Assembly: GCA_028023455.1 (NCBI GenBank)
Contig: JAQFVV010012420.1
Location: forward strand, 4,156,001-4,220,000
Origin: Epiperipatus broadwayi
Taxonomy: Eukaryota > Onychophora > Udeonychophora > Euonychophora > Peripatidae
Direction of reading: 5' to 3'
Length of the DNA: 64,000 bases
The notes under the pieces: generated by a model
The model's input: the letters and a program-made list of their open reading frames with translations, nothing else
What the model was told of the DNA's origin: nothing
Database searches by the model: none
Translations under genes and position numbers: made by a program
Shown: positions 1-11,290 of the stretch, piece by piece
How positions within the stretch are numbered: position 1 is the stretch's first letter
Layout of the letters: every line of letters starts with the position of its first letter

Positions 1-1057
1 AAAATACTCAAATGATTTTTTTGTTTCAAAAGTTCTACATTTTCTATTGAGTAGATTTACACAGATAAGCCTGATAGTTGTTAGTTATGTGTTTTATGGT
101 ATTTTCATCCGCCTTTATATGACTAGTGCTCAAACTCAGGACAGGTAAATCTGAACAATTTTAGATTTTAATCAGGTTACTTTTTTTTTTTTCACAAGTT
201 AATGCATAGTCAAATCTAACTAACCATCCAATATAGGTTAAATAATTTTTATGTAGTAATTCTTAGCTAGAGGTAAGTCAATGATAGGAAATATTTAAAC
301 CCTCACAACCCTGATACTTGAAAAGATTGTCTTCTATAAAAGACTGATGAAACAGTTTTTCTTCTGAAGACAAGTATTGAAATGCTATTAAAATCTTAAA
401 TGGAATTATTAAGGTAGTATGAGAGTTAAAATAAACATGAGATGGATGGACTGTTGTGGTGAAGAAAAGTTATGAATTTGAGAAACTAAGTAATACTCAA
501 TACATTTTCATCCTGTAAGAAATCAATAAAGGTTGTTTGAAGTTGTTAAATATTTAAACTTTCCAGGTTTATTAGTCTATTTTTTATTTTTTTGTAATTC
601 ATAATATTTATTATCTTACATTTTTTTTATATTTCAAAAATATATTTGTGCCACAAATACAATTACTCATTATTTAGAATTTAAATCAATGCGTTAGCTA
701 AATTTCCTTCGATTTCTCATTAAAATCCATATTTATTATGTGATTTAATATATAAATCGTAATTTATCACCCAATATTCCTATTATTTATTTAAAGTCTT
801 TACCAAACATAATATAATTTATTACATATATAAAAATTAGTATTTATTTTGCAGATTAACGGTTTTAACTCCCATTATAAAGATTATAAATATATAGTCA
901 ACATTTATTAGATATAATTTATACATATTATTTCATATAATAAATATAAGATTTAACGAGAAATTGAAATATTATATAGTATATATAGATATGATAAATT
1001 CAGTTTTATAAGAATTATTTTGTGAAGACATTTCTTATTACATGTGTTTATATATTA
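1..1057. other. AT-rich DNA, no gene seen
   Basis: This stretch holds homopolymer A/T runs and short AT-rich words. I see no open frame of note, no repeat shared with the rest of the window, and no RNA gene. Confidence 0.6.
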
Positions 1058-2220
1058 TTGTTAATTTATATAAGATTTGAAATACCAGGCAGTTTTATAC
1101 CTGGAGCCCAATTGTAAATATAAGGGATTTGAACTCAGACTTTCAAGCCCATTCACTATTCACACTATATACACATGACCACACTCATGCAGAAAAGATA
1201 AATAAACACCAATATATGTATTTCATGCTAAAACAGCACTCATCAGTTGGTCCATATTACCATGTCCCATACATATATATAATCAGTGCTCAGTTTATAT
1301 TAAGATAGCAAATCCTTACACTTTAATGGACAGGCTTCAACCTACTCCAATCTCCAACTCTTCAGCCATCCATACCATTGAAAATCTGATGATAGAATTC
1401 CCAAATCCCATGCTGATGCCAATATTGTTGTCATGCTCATCTTGATCTCAAGTCATTCTGACCTCTCATGTATAGGACAGTATCCATTTAAATATATAGA
1501 AGAGGGGTGGTCAGAATGCAGGCTTAATATGTAAGACTTGAAATACCAGGAACTCTTATACCTGGAGCTCAATTGTAAATATAGGGAATTTGAACTCAGA
1601 CTTTCAAGCTCATTCACTATCCACACTATCTCATACTACTGATACACATGACCACACATATGCAAAAAAGATAAATAATTACCAATATATGTATTTTGTG
1701 GCTTGAAAGTCTGAGTCCAAATCTGCTACATTTACAATTGGGCTCCAGGTATAAGAGTGCCTGATATTTCAAATCTTACATATTAAGCCTGCATTCTGCC
1801 CATCCCTCTTCTATATATTTAAATGAATACTGCCCTATACATGATGGGTCAGAGTGATTTGAGGTCACCATAAGCATGACAACAATATTGACAGCAGCAT
1901 GGGATTTGGGAATTCTATCATCAGATTTTCAATGGTATGGATGGCTGAAGAGTTAGAGCGAGTTAAAACTTGTCCATTAAAGTGTAAGGATTTGCTATCT
2001 TAATATAAACTGAGCACTGATTATATATATATGTATGTATGTATGGGAAATGGTAATCTGGACCAACTGATGAGTGCTGGTTTAGCACAAAATACTTATA
2101 TTGGTGATTATTTATCTTTTCTGCATGTGTGTGGTTATGTGTATCAGTAGTATGAGATAGTGTGGATAGTGAATGGGCTTAAAAGTCTGAGTTCAACCCC
2201 CTATATTTGTTAATTTATAT
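1058..2220. mobile_element. Foldback insertion, family B, with 14-bp target-site duplication
   Basis: A long inverted repeat centred near 1695. The left arm (about 1072-1690) and right arm (about 1700-2206) match as reverse complements over hundreds of bases. For example, the block around 1350-1480 (AAAATCTGATGATAGAATTC) reappears inverted near 1910-1940. The same 14 bp, TTGTTAATTTATAT, flanks the insertion at 1058-1071 and 2207-2220. The unit contains a tRNA-like promoter B box, GAGTTCAAATCCC in the sense of the right arm. A possible A box lies in the TAGTGAATGGGC block about 15 bases earlier, which is closer than in a normal tRNA. The head is repeated three to four times (1080-1230, 1540-1690, 1700-1770, 2100-2206), so this is a composite of inverted SINE-like units. 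Related partial copies lie at 52.5 kb and 54.7-56.5 kb. No protein-coding capacity is seen. Confidence 0.8.
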
Positions 2221-4600
2221 CTAAAACTTATAAATTATATAAAAAATTATCTTTTTTTATAAAGATAGATACAATTTTTATATTTGCATACACATATGCT
2301 TGAAGTGTTGTAGTTTACAAATCTTATATAAATATATTTACATAGATATGTATAAATTAAAAAGTCATTCAATATATGGCAATTATAATAAAATACTCAT
2401 CTCCACACAGCCATACAACCATCTTTTTATCAGCTTCTGTTATCTAAAATGGTGACTAATGTTATCATTCAAATACATAAATGGGCTAGTAAGTCTTATT
2501 TCTATGGCCACAAATAGATTCCTAATATTCTGACATCAAGTTCAATTCTAAACTGTTTTTTTTCTTCAAAATTTAGTATAATAACTTAATATAAAATTTA
2601 AAAACATGATAAGGAAATTAATTTGAAATATAAGCTGTATATATAATAAGAAGTAAACCAAAAGAATAGAAAATGTAAATAAAAATTATATATTGGAATA
2701 AGATAAGTCAACAGTTTTAAATAAACAAACAAACCAGACAAGAAAATAAATAATAAAAGTAATAAATATAAGAGCTTAAAAATTAAGTTAGAAATAGGCA
2801 CTTAGTAGGACAAATAAGAAAATAGGTTTAATATCAAAGTAAAAAGGCAGCAAAACAATGGATTTAAGTATAGCCATAAGTTTAGAGAATGAATGGATGA
2901 AGTGAATAATGAAAGATGCAATATTTAATGAGATATAATAGGGTTGCAAATCATGAAGGAAAGTCACATTGAGATAATGACAAGAATGCTGAAAGAAATT
3001 GGAAAAATTAATGAGTAATGAAAGAAAAAAATATTCAAGACTTAAAACACATAGTTGAGTATTGTGCAGAAAGAAATTAACCTATGATCGCACACCATTT
3101 TCATAAAACATGACAGAAAGATGTGAAAACTGGACTCTAAGGCTAATGGAAATTTCACTGAAACAGAAGAGAAATTATATTGCAAGATGGTACATGCACT
3201 ATAGAAGAATCTAATGAGATTACTGATGATATACCACTTTCAAAAGAACAATGCATTATGAAGCAAACAAAAATAATGTAATACTAAAGATCGATCAACT
3301 GATCATGGGCCAATCAAAACTAATGGAGAACTCAGTTACAAAAATTTATGGAGAGTGAAATCCATAAAGAAAATGTTTCCAATTAGGAGGAGAAAAATAA
3401 ACAAAAGCACCTCTAAATAATTGAATTAAGTACTGCCTAATAAGCAATATTTAATTTTTGCTAATCAGCATTTGGAGAATGATAAAACAGTTTTGGATTA
3501 TTACATTGAAAATAGTCTATTTATTATGGCATAAAAAAAGTGGAGTAAAGCAATCTAGAAAAAAAATTAAGTGCAGAATTGGATTCTGGAATTCAAGGAA
3601 AGTTTTGAACGTCAAAATCATTTCTCATAAATCTAGAAAAAAGAGCTGAATTAAGAGATGTCAAAACTATAATGGGAGAAATATATTAGCTCCAAGAGAC
3701 ATTTTGTTGACAATCAGTATTTTATTGCCAGTTCAGTTCACATCAGAAAAATCAAAGTTAAGCTAATACCAAAGCTTTTATAGTGTCTAAAATATATTAT
3801 GTAAGAAAGAAACTTTATTTGTTTTAATGACCTTATTTTTTGAACCCAAATTATAAGAATGAATAATAAATTAAATTCAAACTATATTTTTTGTGAAAAT
3901 AAAATAAGACCAACTGATTATTTTTAATAATCTAAATATAAAAAAAATATAATTTAAAAATCCTATAAGTAAAAATCACATGCATTTTTCTCTTCTCTTA
4001 TATAAACTAAATCCTTTCTTATGTAAACTAAAAAATATACAAATATGGTTGTAGTGAGATCTCCATGATCTTTTGAAAAATAAATGTATATTAAGTCAGT
4101 ATGCATTTTCTGAATATATTGAAATGATATATAAATAAGCTTCATGTATATAAGTTGAAAAATTCAAAGGAATTTTTAAATTAAAGTTCCAACAATTTTT
4201 AATAATTAAAAATTACATATGTAGGTAAGTGCACAGTTAAATGTATACAGCATTATTAATCCTAAGTTTATTTTAAAAGTAACTTAAAGCATAATATTTT
4301 TTATTAACATATGACGTTGTATAAAATGTAATTAAATTCTTATAAACCGATCAACTAATTAAGGAGATAAATATCTGAATTAATTTACTCAAAGCATTGT
4401 CTGTTATTTTGATAAAATCCCTTTCAAAGATAAAATTTTATAAATGCTGTAATCGAACAAATAAGCTGTGGACATAATGAAGTTTAGGAATTATCTATAT
4501 ATAACCAATAGATAAATGGTGGAAAACAACCCTCAATGAAAGCTAGTTTTACTGATAAAACAACTCAATAAACTATAAATAGGAACTCTCTGATGATTGT
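2221..4600. other. AT-rich DNA; possible dead coding remnant at 2.8-3.7 kb
   Basis: Open frames here are short, and their translations are low-complexity Leu/Ile/Phe or Lys-rich. Around 2820-3660 the plus strand is purine-rich and slightly less AT-biased. It reads like the remnant of an ancient retroelement coding strand, but I found no RT, endonuclease or gag motif. Nothing else is identifiable. Confidence 0.4.
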
Positions 4601-4639
4601 TTATTATGTTTTAATTATTATCGCTCATTCTGCTTGAAT

Positions 4640-5040
4640 TGTTTTGCTGATTTTGCTTTAATTTATAAGGGTGTTTTGTGTTAAACTAAAATCGGTGAGT
4701 AGAGAAGCTGTTATCTGTCCCTCTCTGGATAAGCTGACAGATTTCAAGAATTGCTGAGAAGAAGCCATCAAATAATGTAGAATCATCTTAAGAAACATTG
4801 TGTCCGGTTTATATGTGAAATATATGCCACCTAAACATCGACAGTGTCTACTGCTGTGGGAGAAACCAACCACCAATCAACAAGAAAAACACCATCTGAT
4901 ACTGTCCATTATGAAGACAACTGCAGTAACAAAACCAACATAATAGAAGCTTTGCCAGACATAGCTATGTTTGAACACATTGAATCCACTAAAAGTCTGC
5001 CAATACATGATTCCAGTGATAAAAAGAATAATGTGTACAA
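4640..5040. other. Less AT-rich unexplained segment next to the CTG tract
   Basis: Base composition is more balanced than in the neighbours. On the plus strand one frame is open from about 4835 through 5040 and runs in frame into the CTG microsatellite. The 65 or so residues before the repeat are mixed and hydrophilic (Thr, Ser, Asn, Asp, Glu), unlike the simple-sequence shadows elsewhere. There is no ATG; the first possible start is a GTG at 4844, just after a stop. The opposite strand is also open (4658-4876). No domain is recognised. It could be a host exon fragment, a transposon remnant or chance. Confidence 0.3.
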
Positions 5041-5636
5041 ACTACTACTGCTGCTGCTGCTGCTACTGCTACTGCTCCTGCTGCTCCTGATCCTGCTGCT
5101 GCTACTGCTACTACTACTACTGCTACTGCTACTACTACTGCTACTGCTGCTACTACTACTGCTGCTGCTACTGCTACTAGCTGCTACTGCTACTACTGCT
5201 GCTGCTGCTACTACTGCTGCTGCTGCTGCTACTGCTGCTGCTACGCTGCTGCTGCTGCTAACTGCTGCTGCTACTGCTGCTGCTGCTACGCTGCTGCTGC
5301 TGCTGCTGCTGCTACGCTGCTGCTACTACTACTGCTGCTGCTACTACTACTACTGCTGCTACTGCTACTGCTGCTGCTACTGCTACTACTGCTGCTGCTG
5401 CTAGCTACTGCTGCTGCTACTACTACTGCTGCTGCTGCTGCTACTGCTGCTGCTACTACTGCTGCTGCTGCTACTACTGCTGCTACTACTACTGCTACTA
5501 CTGCTGCTACTTCTACTACTACTACTGCTACTACTACTACTGCTACTGCTGCTGCTGCTGCTACTACTGCAACTACTACTGCTACTACTACTACTACTTC
5601 TACTACTGCTACTACTACTACTACTACTACTACTTT
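5041..5636. repeat. CTG/CTA trinucleotide microsatellite, about 600 bp
   Basis: Nearly pure mixture of CTG and CTA triplets with occasional ATC, CTC and TCT, plus a few 1-base phase shifts (for example CTACGCTG near 5242 and 5288). Its CTG-rich part lies left and a purer CTA run lies right, ending at 5636. The right end abuts the 3' end of a minus-strand LINE directly. Long poly-Leu, poly-Ala and poly-Ser frames arise because these triplets give no stops in several frames. They are not genes. Confidence 0.97.
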
Positions 5637-5645
5637 TCAAAGAAC

Positions 5646-5651
5646 TTTATT
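5646..5651 (-). terminator. Polyadenylation signal of LINE 1
   Basis: AATAAA on the minus strand, about 10 bases before the element meets the CTA repeat. This marks the transcript 3' end and suggests the trinucleotide tract replaces, or grew from, the usual poly(A) tail. Confidence 0.55.
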
Positions 5652-5989
5652 AAGCAATCAAGCATTACATAGCTTGTTACATATAGTATGATACAGGAAT
5701 TTAATACATTTAGTATAGTAACAAAGGTATAATAACATGTACATTATAGATATACAAAGAATATGAATGAGCACTAAAATAAAATACTATAGCACTGTAT
5801 AAATAAATACTTAATTACAAAAAAATATATATGTATATATGAAAAATTAAATGAAAAGTCAGTTCATCTTAAATTAAAGTATATACATAAAAAGCAGAAA
5901 TCTCAAACTGTAAAAAGTTTTATGTTTATTCATGTCCCTTTCATCATCACACTGGGGTGACAAAATGAGACAATTGTCATTACTTTAGG

Positions 5990-7010
5990 CTAGGATCTAA
6001 GATTTTCATTCATTAAAGAACAAGTGTCTTGAAAGACTTTTTCTGATGTGATTTTCTTGTCCCTTTCTCTAATACTTTCCAATTTGATTGAAAAAGTGCT
6101 TGGATGTCTTCTAGGGTTATTATTGTACATGAATGTACATCTAGTGCACCATAGTGCATATAGAATAAAAGTGCTTGCTCGAATTTGTGCATATATACCC
6201 TTACTGAATGTTTTAAATAAATAGTGCATATTAACATGAGTGTTATTGAATAGTCTAGGGATTGCTATCCATATGTTGTCAAAGCATTGACAGTCAAAGA
6301 ATAAATGTGGTTGTGTTTCCATATCCCTGTGTCAGAGTGTGCACTGAGCATCTCCTCTCTTGCACTGTCTTCTATATTTATAAAAATAAAGAGTAGGGAG
6401 GCATTCCAGATTGAGTTTTACTAAGAAATCAAGGAATTTTGGCTCTAGGTTCCAAAACCTAAATTTTCTAATTATTTGATGGTTATTGAGACTTAAAATT
6501 GACTTATCCTCATCATTAATTGAGTGTGGTTGGAGGAGTGAACGAACTTCCCAATATTTATATTTATTCAGAGGAGGATAGAAATGGAGATTATCAATGG
6601 AAAGCAAAGGGTCAATAAGGTTTTTCCAGTAGCCTTTTGTAGGTGGTGGTCTATCATGGTGTAATTTTTAAGGTGGGAGCAATGTGAGGGAATAATTTAG
6701 TGATGGATGAGATGAGGTTTAGTGTTTTCTGTATTCTAAATGTGTTAACTGAATGAAGTCCCATCCCATTATGTATAAGTTGGCACTGAAGTTTTCTGAT
6801 TGAGATGGAAATGATACGTTGACCCCATAAAAGTTTTCTGAGCATTGAGTAAATATATGTGAGAAGGGCTTTTGCATATATAACTATTGGAGTATAGTAT
6901 ATAATTCTTATAGTGATTAGCATGTTGAATAGTGATACTTTTACGTAAACTGAGAGATAAGTTTTCATGAGCGAGTTTGTAATATTTTCAATTTTTATTT
7001 TGAGCATATT
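5990..7010 (-). pseudogene. LINE 1 ORF2 C-terminal region with zf-RVT-like zinc motif
   Basis: Three adjacent open blocks in different frames (7007-6654, 6607-6332, 6322-5990) continue ORF2 after the RT domain. The block at 6360-6240 has Cys/His spacing of the kind found after RT in many LINE ORF2 proteins (zf-RVT type). It begins CKRGDAQC and continues with ETQPHLFFDC in the next frame. The motif probably helps bind the element's own RNA or target DNA. At least two frameshifts and an internal stop near 6610-6655 break the reading. The same C-terminal motif appears in the decayed relative near 29.80 kb, supporting a shared origin. Confidence 0.65.
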
Positions 7011-7155
7011 CTGGATTTTTACTTACATTGCTGCATTACTCAGATAGAATGGGAATCCCAAAAAAGGGGTAGGCTTTCCTTTAAAGAAAGGATGCTGGAT
7101 AGGCTGTCCATTAAAAATTTTCCATACGCATGATTTATCAGCATTGAATTCAAGT

Positions 7156-8458
7156 CTATACTCCCTTGAGTATTCTTCCAGTATTTGCAACAGCATTGGA
7201 AGATATTTTTATTGACAGGAAAACAGTGATATCATCCATGAAGGCTAAGCATGATATGTTAGCATTTATTCTCGCAATGTATATGCCAGGTATGCTTTTT
7301 TCAATTTTGTTCAAGAGTGAGTTTACATATGTTGTGAATAAGATGGCACTTAATGGAGATCCTTGTGGAATGGAGCAGTAAGGGTTGAAGGAAGGTGAGA
7401 ATTTTCCATTCATTGTTAGATGTATTTCTCTATTAATCAAGAGGTTGGTAATGACATATAGTATTGATCTAGGAATTGGTGTATCTATCAATACATCAAT
7501 AAGTTTTCCAATTGGAACTGTGTCAAAGGAAGCGTTAATGTCTAATTGAACAGCTATTGGACTATGTTTCTTTCTGTTTCTAACATCATCAATAATTGTT
7601 TTGAATAGGATCGCAGCTTGCCTGGTAGATGATCCTTTTTTTTGCAAACTGCCATCTTGTGATCATTGGTAGAATATGCATTTCAATTTTGTCTTTTATT
7701 ACAGATTCAAGGATTTTGATTCCAAGGGAGCTCATAGATATGGGCCATATGTTTTTGACAGTCAAGATTTTTTCTGTTTTTTTGTGAAATGGGACTAGTA
7801 GTATGGGATATAGGCCTTCAAAGAGATATAGTTCTTTTGATAAAAAATTTGCCAGTCTTGACAAGCATTTTGCAGTAAAGTGCCCAAGATGAGCATACAC
7901 AAATTTAGGTATGCCATGTATTCTGGGGTGACAAGAGTCAGATATATCTCCCATTTTCTTAATGAATTCTTCTGGGACAAATAAAAAGTCATCATCTGGA
8001 ATTCCAAAATAATTTGGCTTTGGATAAAATCTTTCACTACCTTGAAAGGCATTTTTATAATGTAGATACAAAGAGTTAAGAATGTTGTTACCAGATACCA
8101 CCTCATTTTGTATTTTAAGTGCACTAGGGACTCTAATTTTTGGGGGTTGTCCCAAAGCCCAGCAAATGTATTGTCTTGACCATGTGTGAGGTTTGTTTAA
8201 ATATATTTTCCTTTTTTTAATCGACAAATATTCTGTGAGTGTTTTGCATGTGGAAAAATAAGCTTTTCGCAGAGCAGCAATTCTTGGGTATTCATCAGCC
8301 TTCGATGTAGAGTGAATAATTCTCTTGTGCAGCTCATTAGCTAATACTAACAATTTTGTAGGTGGGAAAGAAATCCGTGTTATATGGTTAATTGTGTGAA
8401 AGATAATGTTGACAAAAGCAAGCCATGCTTGTGGAGGATCTAGTTCTAGCTTCATCAT
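7156..8458 (-). pseudogene. LINE 1 ORF2 reverse transcriptase domain
   Basis: The RT lies in two overlapping frames (8458-7589 and 7647-7156), so one frameshift falls near 7.6 kb. The first part carries the N-terminal RT region, including SMSSLGIKILESVIKDKIEM. The second has motif A (QLDINASFDTV), motif B (SIPQGSPLSAILF) and motif C (AFMDDITVF), with the paired catalytic aspartates present. RT copies the element RNA at a nicked chromosomal site in target-primed reverse transcription. Only the frameshift separates this from a plausible full-length domain. The reading stops near 7156 and coding resumes in another frame. Confidence 0.88.
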
Positions 8459-8461
8459 TTT

Positions 8462-9199
8462 GAAGATTGCTATGTAGATTTCAGAAAACAGAAATTCTGT
8501 GGTTCTGTGGTTCTACTTGGAAGTAATATTCGAATTGTTTTATTAGTTGATAATTGTGTTTTATATGACAAGTCAATGTTTAGGGTGACAAATAATGCTA
8601 GGTGGTCTGATGCAGCATAGGAGAGTAGAAGAGACCAAGTCAATCAGTGAAGAATGTCTACCATTGTTAAAGGATACTGTATTATTTGGCAGACATCCTT
8701 CTCCACTCATCAGTGGAATCACTTGAGTCTGTAAACCATTTCTTAACAAATTGACCATAAGACATGTTGAAGTCCCCTAATAATAAACATGGTTATGATG
8801 ATGATGCAAGGAGAGAGTTAATTGTCAATACTAGCCTATTTTCTATTGTTGGCCCTGGAGGTATATATACAAGAACTATGTTTAGAACCAAGGCTTGATG
8901 ATTTAATGTGATGATCATTATATAGAGTCCATATAAAGTATTCTAAATGATTCAAATGGACATGTTTTATTAATAATTGCACCCATGCCTGCTGATGGCG
9001 TAATGGATGTCTTTGAGAAAATAGAGAAACCATGATTATGTAAATAGTTTGATGGTTCTATACTTGATCTGTCATATATTTTTGTTTCGAGCAACCCAAG
9101 TACTTGGGGTTGTGTAATACTAAGCCATTTTGAGAGGTCCATGACTTTTGCCACTGAGTTTAAACCCCTTACATTAAAAGCACCAATTTTTACTTTCAT
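8462..9199 (-). pseudogene. LINE 1 ORF2 APE-type endonuclease domain
   Basis: ORF2 starts at or near 9199 with MKVKIGAFNVRGLNS, the first strand of the AP-endonuclease fold, where the Asn is catalytic. LGLLETKIYD follows with the metal-binding Glu. In a shifted frame near 8790-8760 comes LLGDFNM, the GDFN motif. The domain nicks target DNA to prime reverse transcription. Frameshifts or stops occur near 8920 and 8570-8690, so the domain is not continuous. ORF2 begins about 60 bases after the ORF1 stop, a usual LINE spacing. Confidence 0.78.
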
Positions 9200-9256
9200 A
9201 TTAATTTATAAAAAATTGAAATCAATACTATGTCAAAAGCAAAGTGATCATGCACA

Positions 9257-10862
9257 CTACTCACCTTCTATCTCTTGACCATAATCTGTGTCATTGGCAA
9301 AAGATCTGAACTCTGACAAGTCTTGCTGACTCTGCATCTCAGGAGAAATAGAACACAGTGTGTTATTGGAGCCTGAGTTCAGGCCCTCATCAAGAATTGA
9401 GGAGGGTGTGGTTTTTGTGGCTTCATTTACTACATCATTTTCTAAGATATTTGCAATCTCATTGTCAAGGTTTAAGCTGGCAATTTTTACTTTTTTATGT
9501 TGTATATGTAAGTTGACAATTTCTTCTTCTTCACTAGAATCCTGTGATTGAGTCCCTTTTTTTGATACACGCTTCTTGCGTGGAGGCCGACCTGGTTTTC
9601 TTTTTTCCGTGGTATTGCTTGTACTTATTTGTGATGAGCTTGGCACTATTTCATCCATGATATGCATGGGTTTTTTATTTTTTTATGTAATTTTGTACTA
9701 TTCCATCCATAATATAAGTGGATGTTTTATTTATAACAGTTGTGGTTAGATTTTCTGAGTCTTTTAGTATGTCATTATCCATTTCCTGAGTCTTTTAGTA
9801 TGTCATTATCCATTTCGACTTTAGGTGGTTTTTCTGTTTCTAATTTACTTTCAAAGTTAATAAGTAAATCATTTGTTTCTTGCTTATCTGTTTCACAGCT
9901 TGCATTGTCTTGTGTTTTATTTTCAGGGCATGTCGGTGTGTGTGTTTATCTTATTACAGCATTTGCATCAAATATTAATACAGCTGTTTGCCAAATGGCC
10001 TCTTTGGCCACACTGGAAGCATTGAGGTTTTAATCCACATATAATCAGAAGTAGGGTTGCTTCATGATCAGTGATTTGCGTAGGTATGTTTAGCGGTTCT
10101 ACATTATTATTCAATTTCACTTTGTACTCATAGTTATTGCTATAGACAGGGACGGGGGTATCTTTCAAGTAAATTGGTTGGAATTGTATCACTGTTCCAA
10201 ACGGTTCAATTAATCTTTTAAAATCGTTGACAGTATAATTTAAAAAAGCATTTTTCAAGACACCCGAAATTAGATTCTGTCTATTCTGATTTATTATTAT
10301 AAGCGTGTAATTGCCGAGGGTTTTGATTTTTTTTTAAAAAAAGATTTCTTTGCTCTGTGTTAAAGAATTCCAGTATAAGATATCGAGAATTGGGATGATC
10401 CACTATTCGCAAAATACTATCCCATAAGTTGTTGCAGCTAAGAGCTTCATATAATAATTCCTTAGGAAATTTATATAAAGAACAGTTGAGATCAGTAATT
10501 GCTAGAATGACAGACTGTTCTGTAAAGAATCATTTAAAGGAAGCAAAAAGACCCTTTGGCAAAGTTTCATTGAATTTCTCAGAGATGTTCGACAGTTGAT
10601 CTTCCGTCCACATAATAGTGGAGCTTACTTGGTTTTCTTCCTTTGAAGTGGCTTTTAAATCTAGTTCTGCTATATCCGCTGTTGTTGTTTTTCTAAATCT
10701 CGGATTTGAATCCAAGTTCTTATTAAAAAAGAAAGCGTTTTTATTAGAAACTTTATCTTTAGCTAGCGATTTAGTAATGTCAGCATACGTGGGTGGAATT
10801 TCTCCATGTGGCTTTGGACTAGTGGTGGCTATGTTAATATGATCACTTGCCACCAACAGCAA
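9257..10862 (-). pseudogene. LINE 1 ORF1: gag-like protein with CCHC knuckle and AT-hook
   Basis: Blocks 10862-10530, 10258-9968 and 9667-9257 form one interrupted ORF1. The N-terminal block includes PTYADITKSL, a common LINE ORF1 start-region pattern. The middle block ends in a zinc knuckle, CFQCGQRGHLANSC (C-x2-C-x4-H-x4-C), preceded by the basic and aliphatic stretch usual before it. The last block has KRKPGRPPRKKR, an AT-hook-like minor-groove binding motif, followed by an acidic Ser/Glu stretch. ORF1 proteins package the element RNA; the AT-hook could add DNA binding. A 31-base tandem duplication (9756-9818) damages the reading between the knuckle and the AT-hook block. Confidence 0.72.
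9756..9818. repeat. Tandem duplication of about 31 bp inside LINE 1 ORF1
   Basis: The block CTGAGTCTTTTAGTATGTC plus about 12 more bases occurs twice back to back. It is a simple slippage duplication that shifts the ORF1 frame. Confidence 0.85.
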
Positions 10863-10890
10863 AAGTGAATTAATTAAAGATGTTTAATCA

Positions 10891-10956
10891 ATACACACAC
10901 AATATTTATATAAAAGTACTCAGATACACACACAATATTTATATAAAAGTACTCAG
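10891..10956. repeat. Two perfect 33-bp tandem copies upstream of LINE 1
   Basis: The 33-base unit at 10891-10923 (beginning ATACACACACAATATTTATA) is repeated exactly at 10924-10956. It sits just outside the ORF1 start, between the LINE and the following microsatellite. It could be a short 5' monomer of the LINE or flanking DNA. Confidence 0.9.
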
Positions 10957-10992
10957 AAGTAAGTCATAATTTTGAGTGTTCAACTCTAGTAA

Positions 10993-11290
<298 letters not shown>

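Larger units (their letters stand above)
5637..10890 (-). mobile_element. Near full-length non-LTR retrotransposon (LINE 1), minus strand
   Basis: Reading on the minus strand, this element runs: ORF1 with a CCHC knuckle and AT-hook (10862-9257), ORF2 with APE-type endonuclease (9199-8460), reverse transcriptase (8458-7156), a C-terminal region (7007-6332) and a Cys/His zinc motif (6350-6240). The 3' untranslated end carries an AATAAA signal and stops at a CTA microsatellite. The two-ORF layout with gag-like CCHC ORF1, APE endonuclease and no RNase H resembles the L1/Tx1 or I-like groups; I cannot settle the clade by eye. The ORFs are broken by several frameshifts and stops, but catalytic motifs are well preserved, so the insertion is fairly young. 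A much older relative lies at 29.3-31.7 kb. Confidence 0.88.

Noticed and set aside
2598-2801. Hydrophobic minus-strand frame as a membrane protein
   Set aside because: Leu/Phe/Tyr-rich translation is what A-rich plus-strand DNA gives; no homology signal or neighbouring exon.
4844-5404. 186-codon plus-strand frame encoding poly-Leu/Ala/Cys
   Set aside because: Most of it is the CTG/CTA microsatellite, which has no stops in this frame; the start is GTG after a stop. Only the pre-repeat part is kept as unexplained.
5401-5640. Poly-Ser minus-strand frame
   Set aside because: Pure shadow of the AGT/AGC triplets in the microsatellite.
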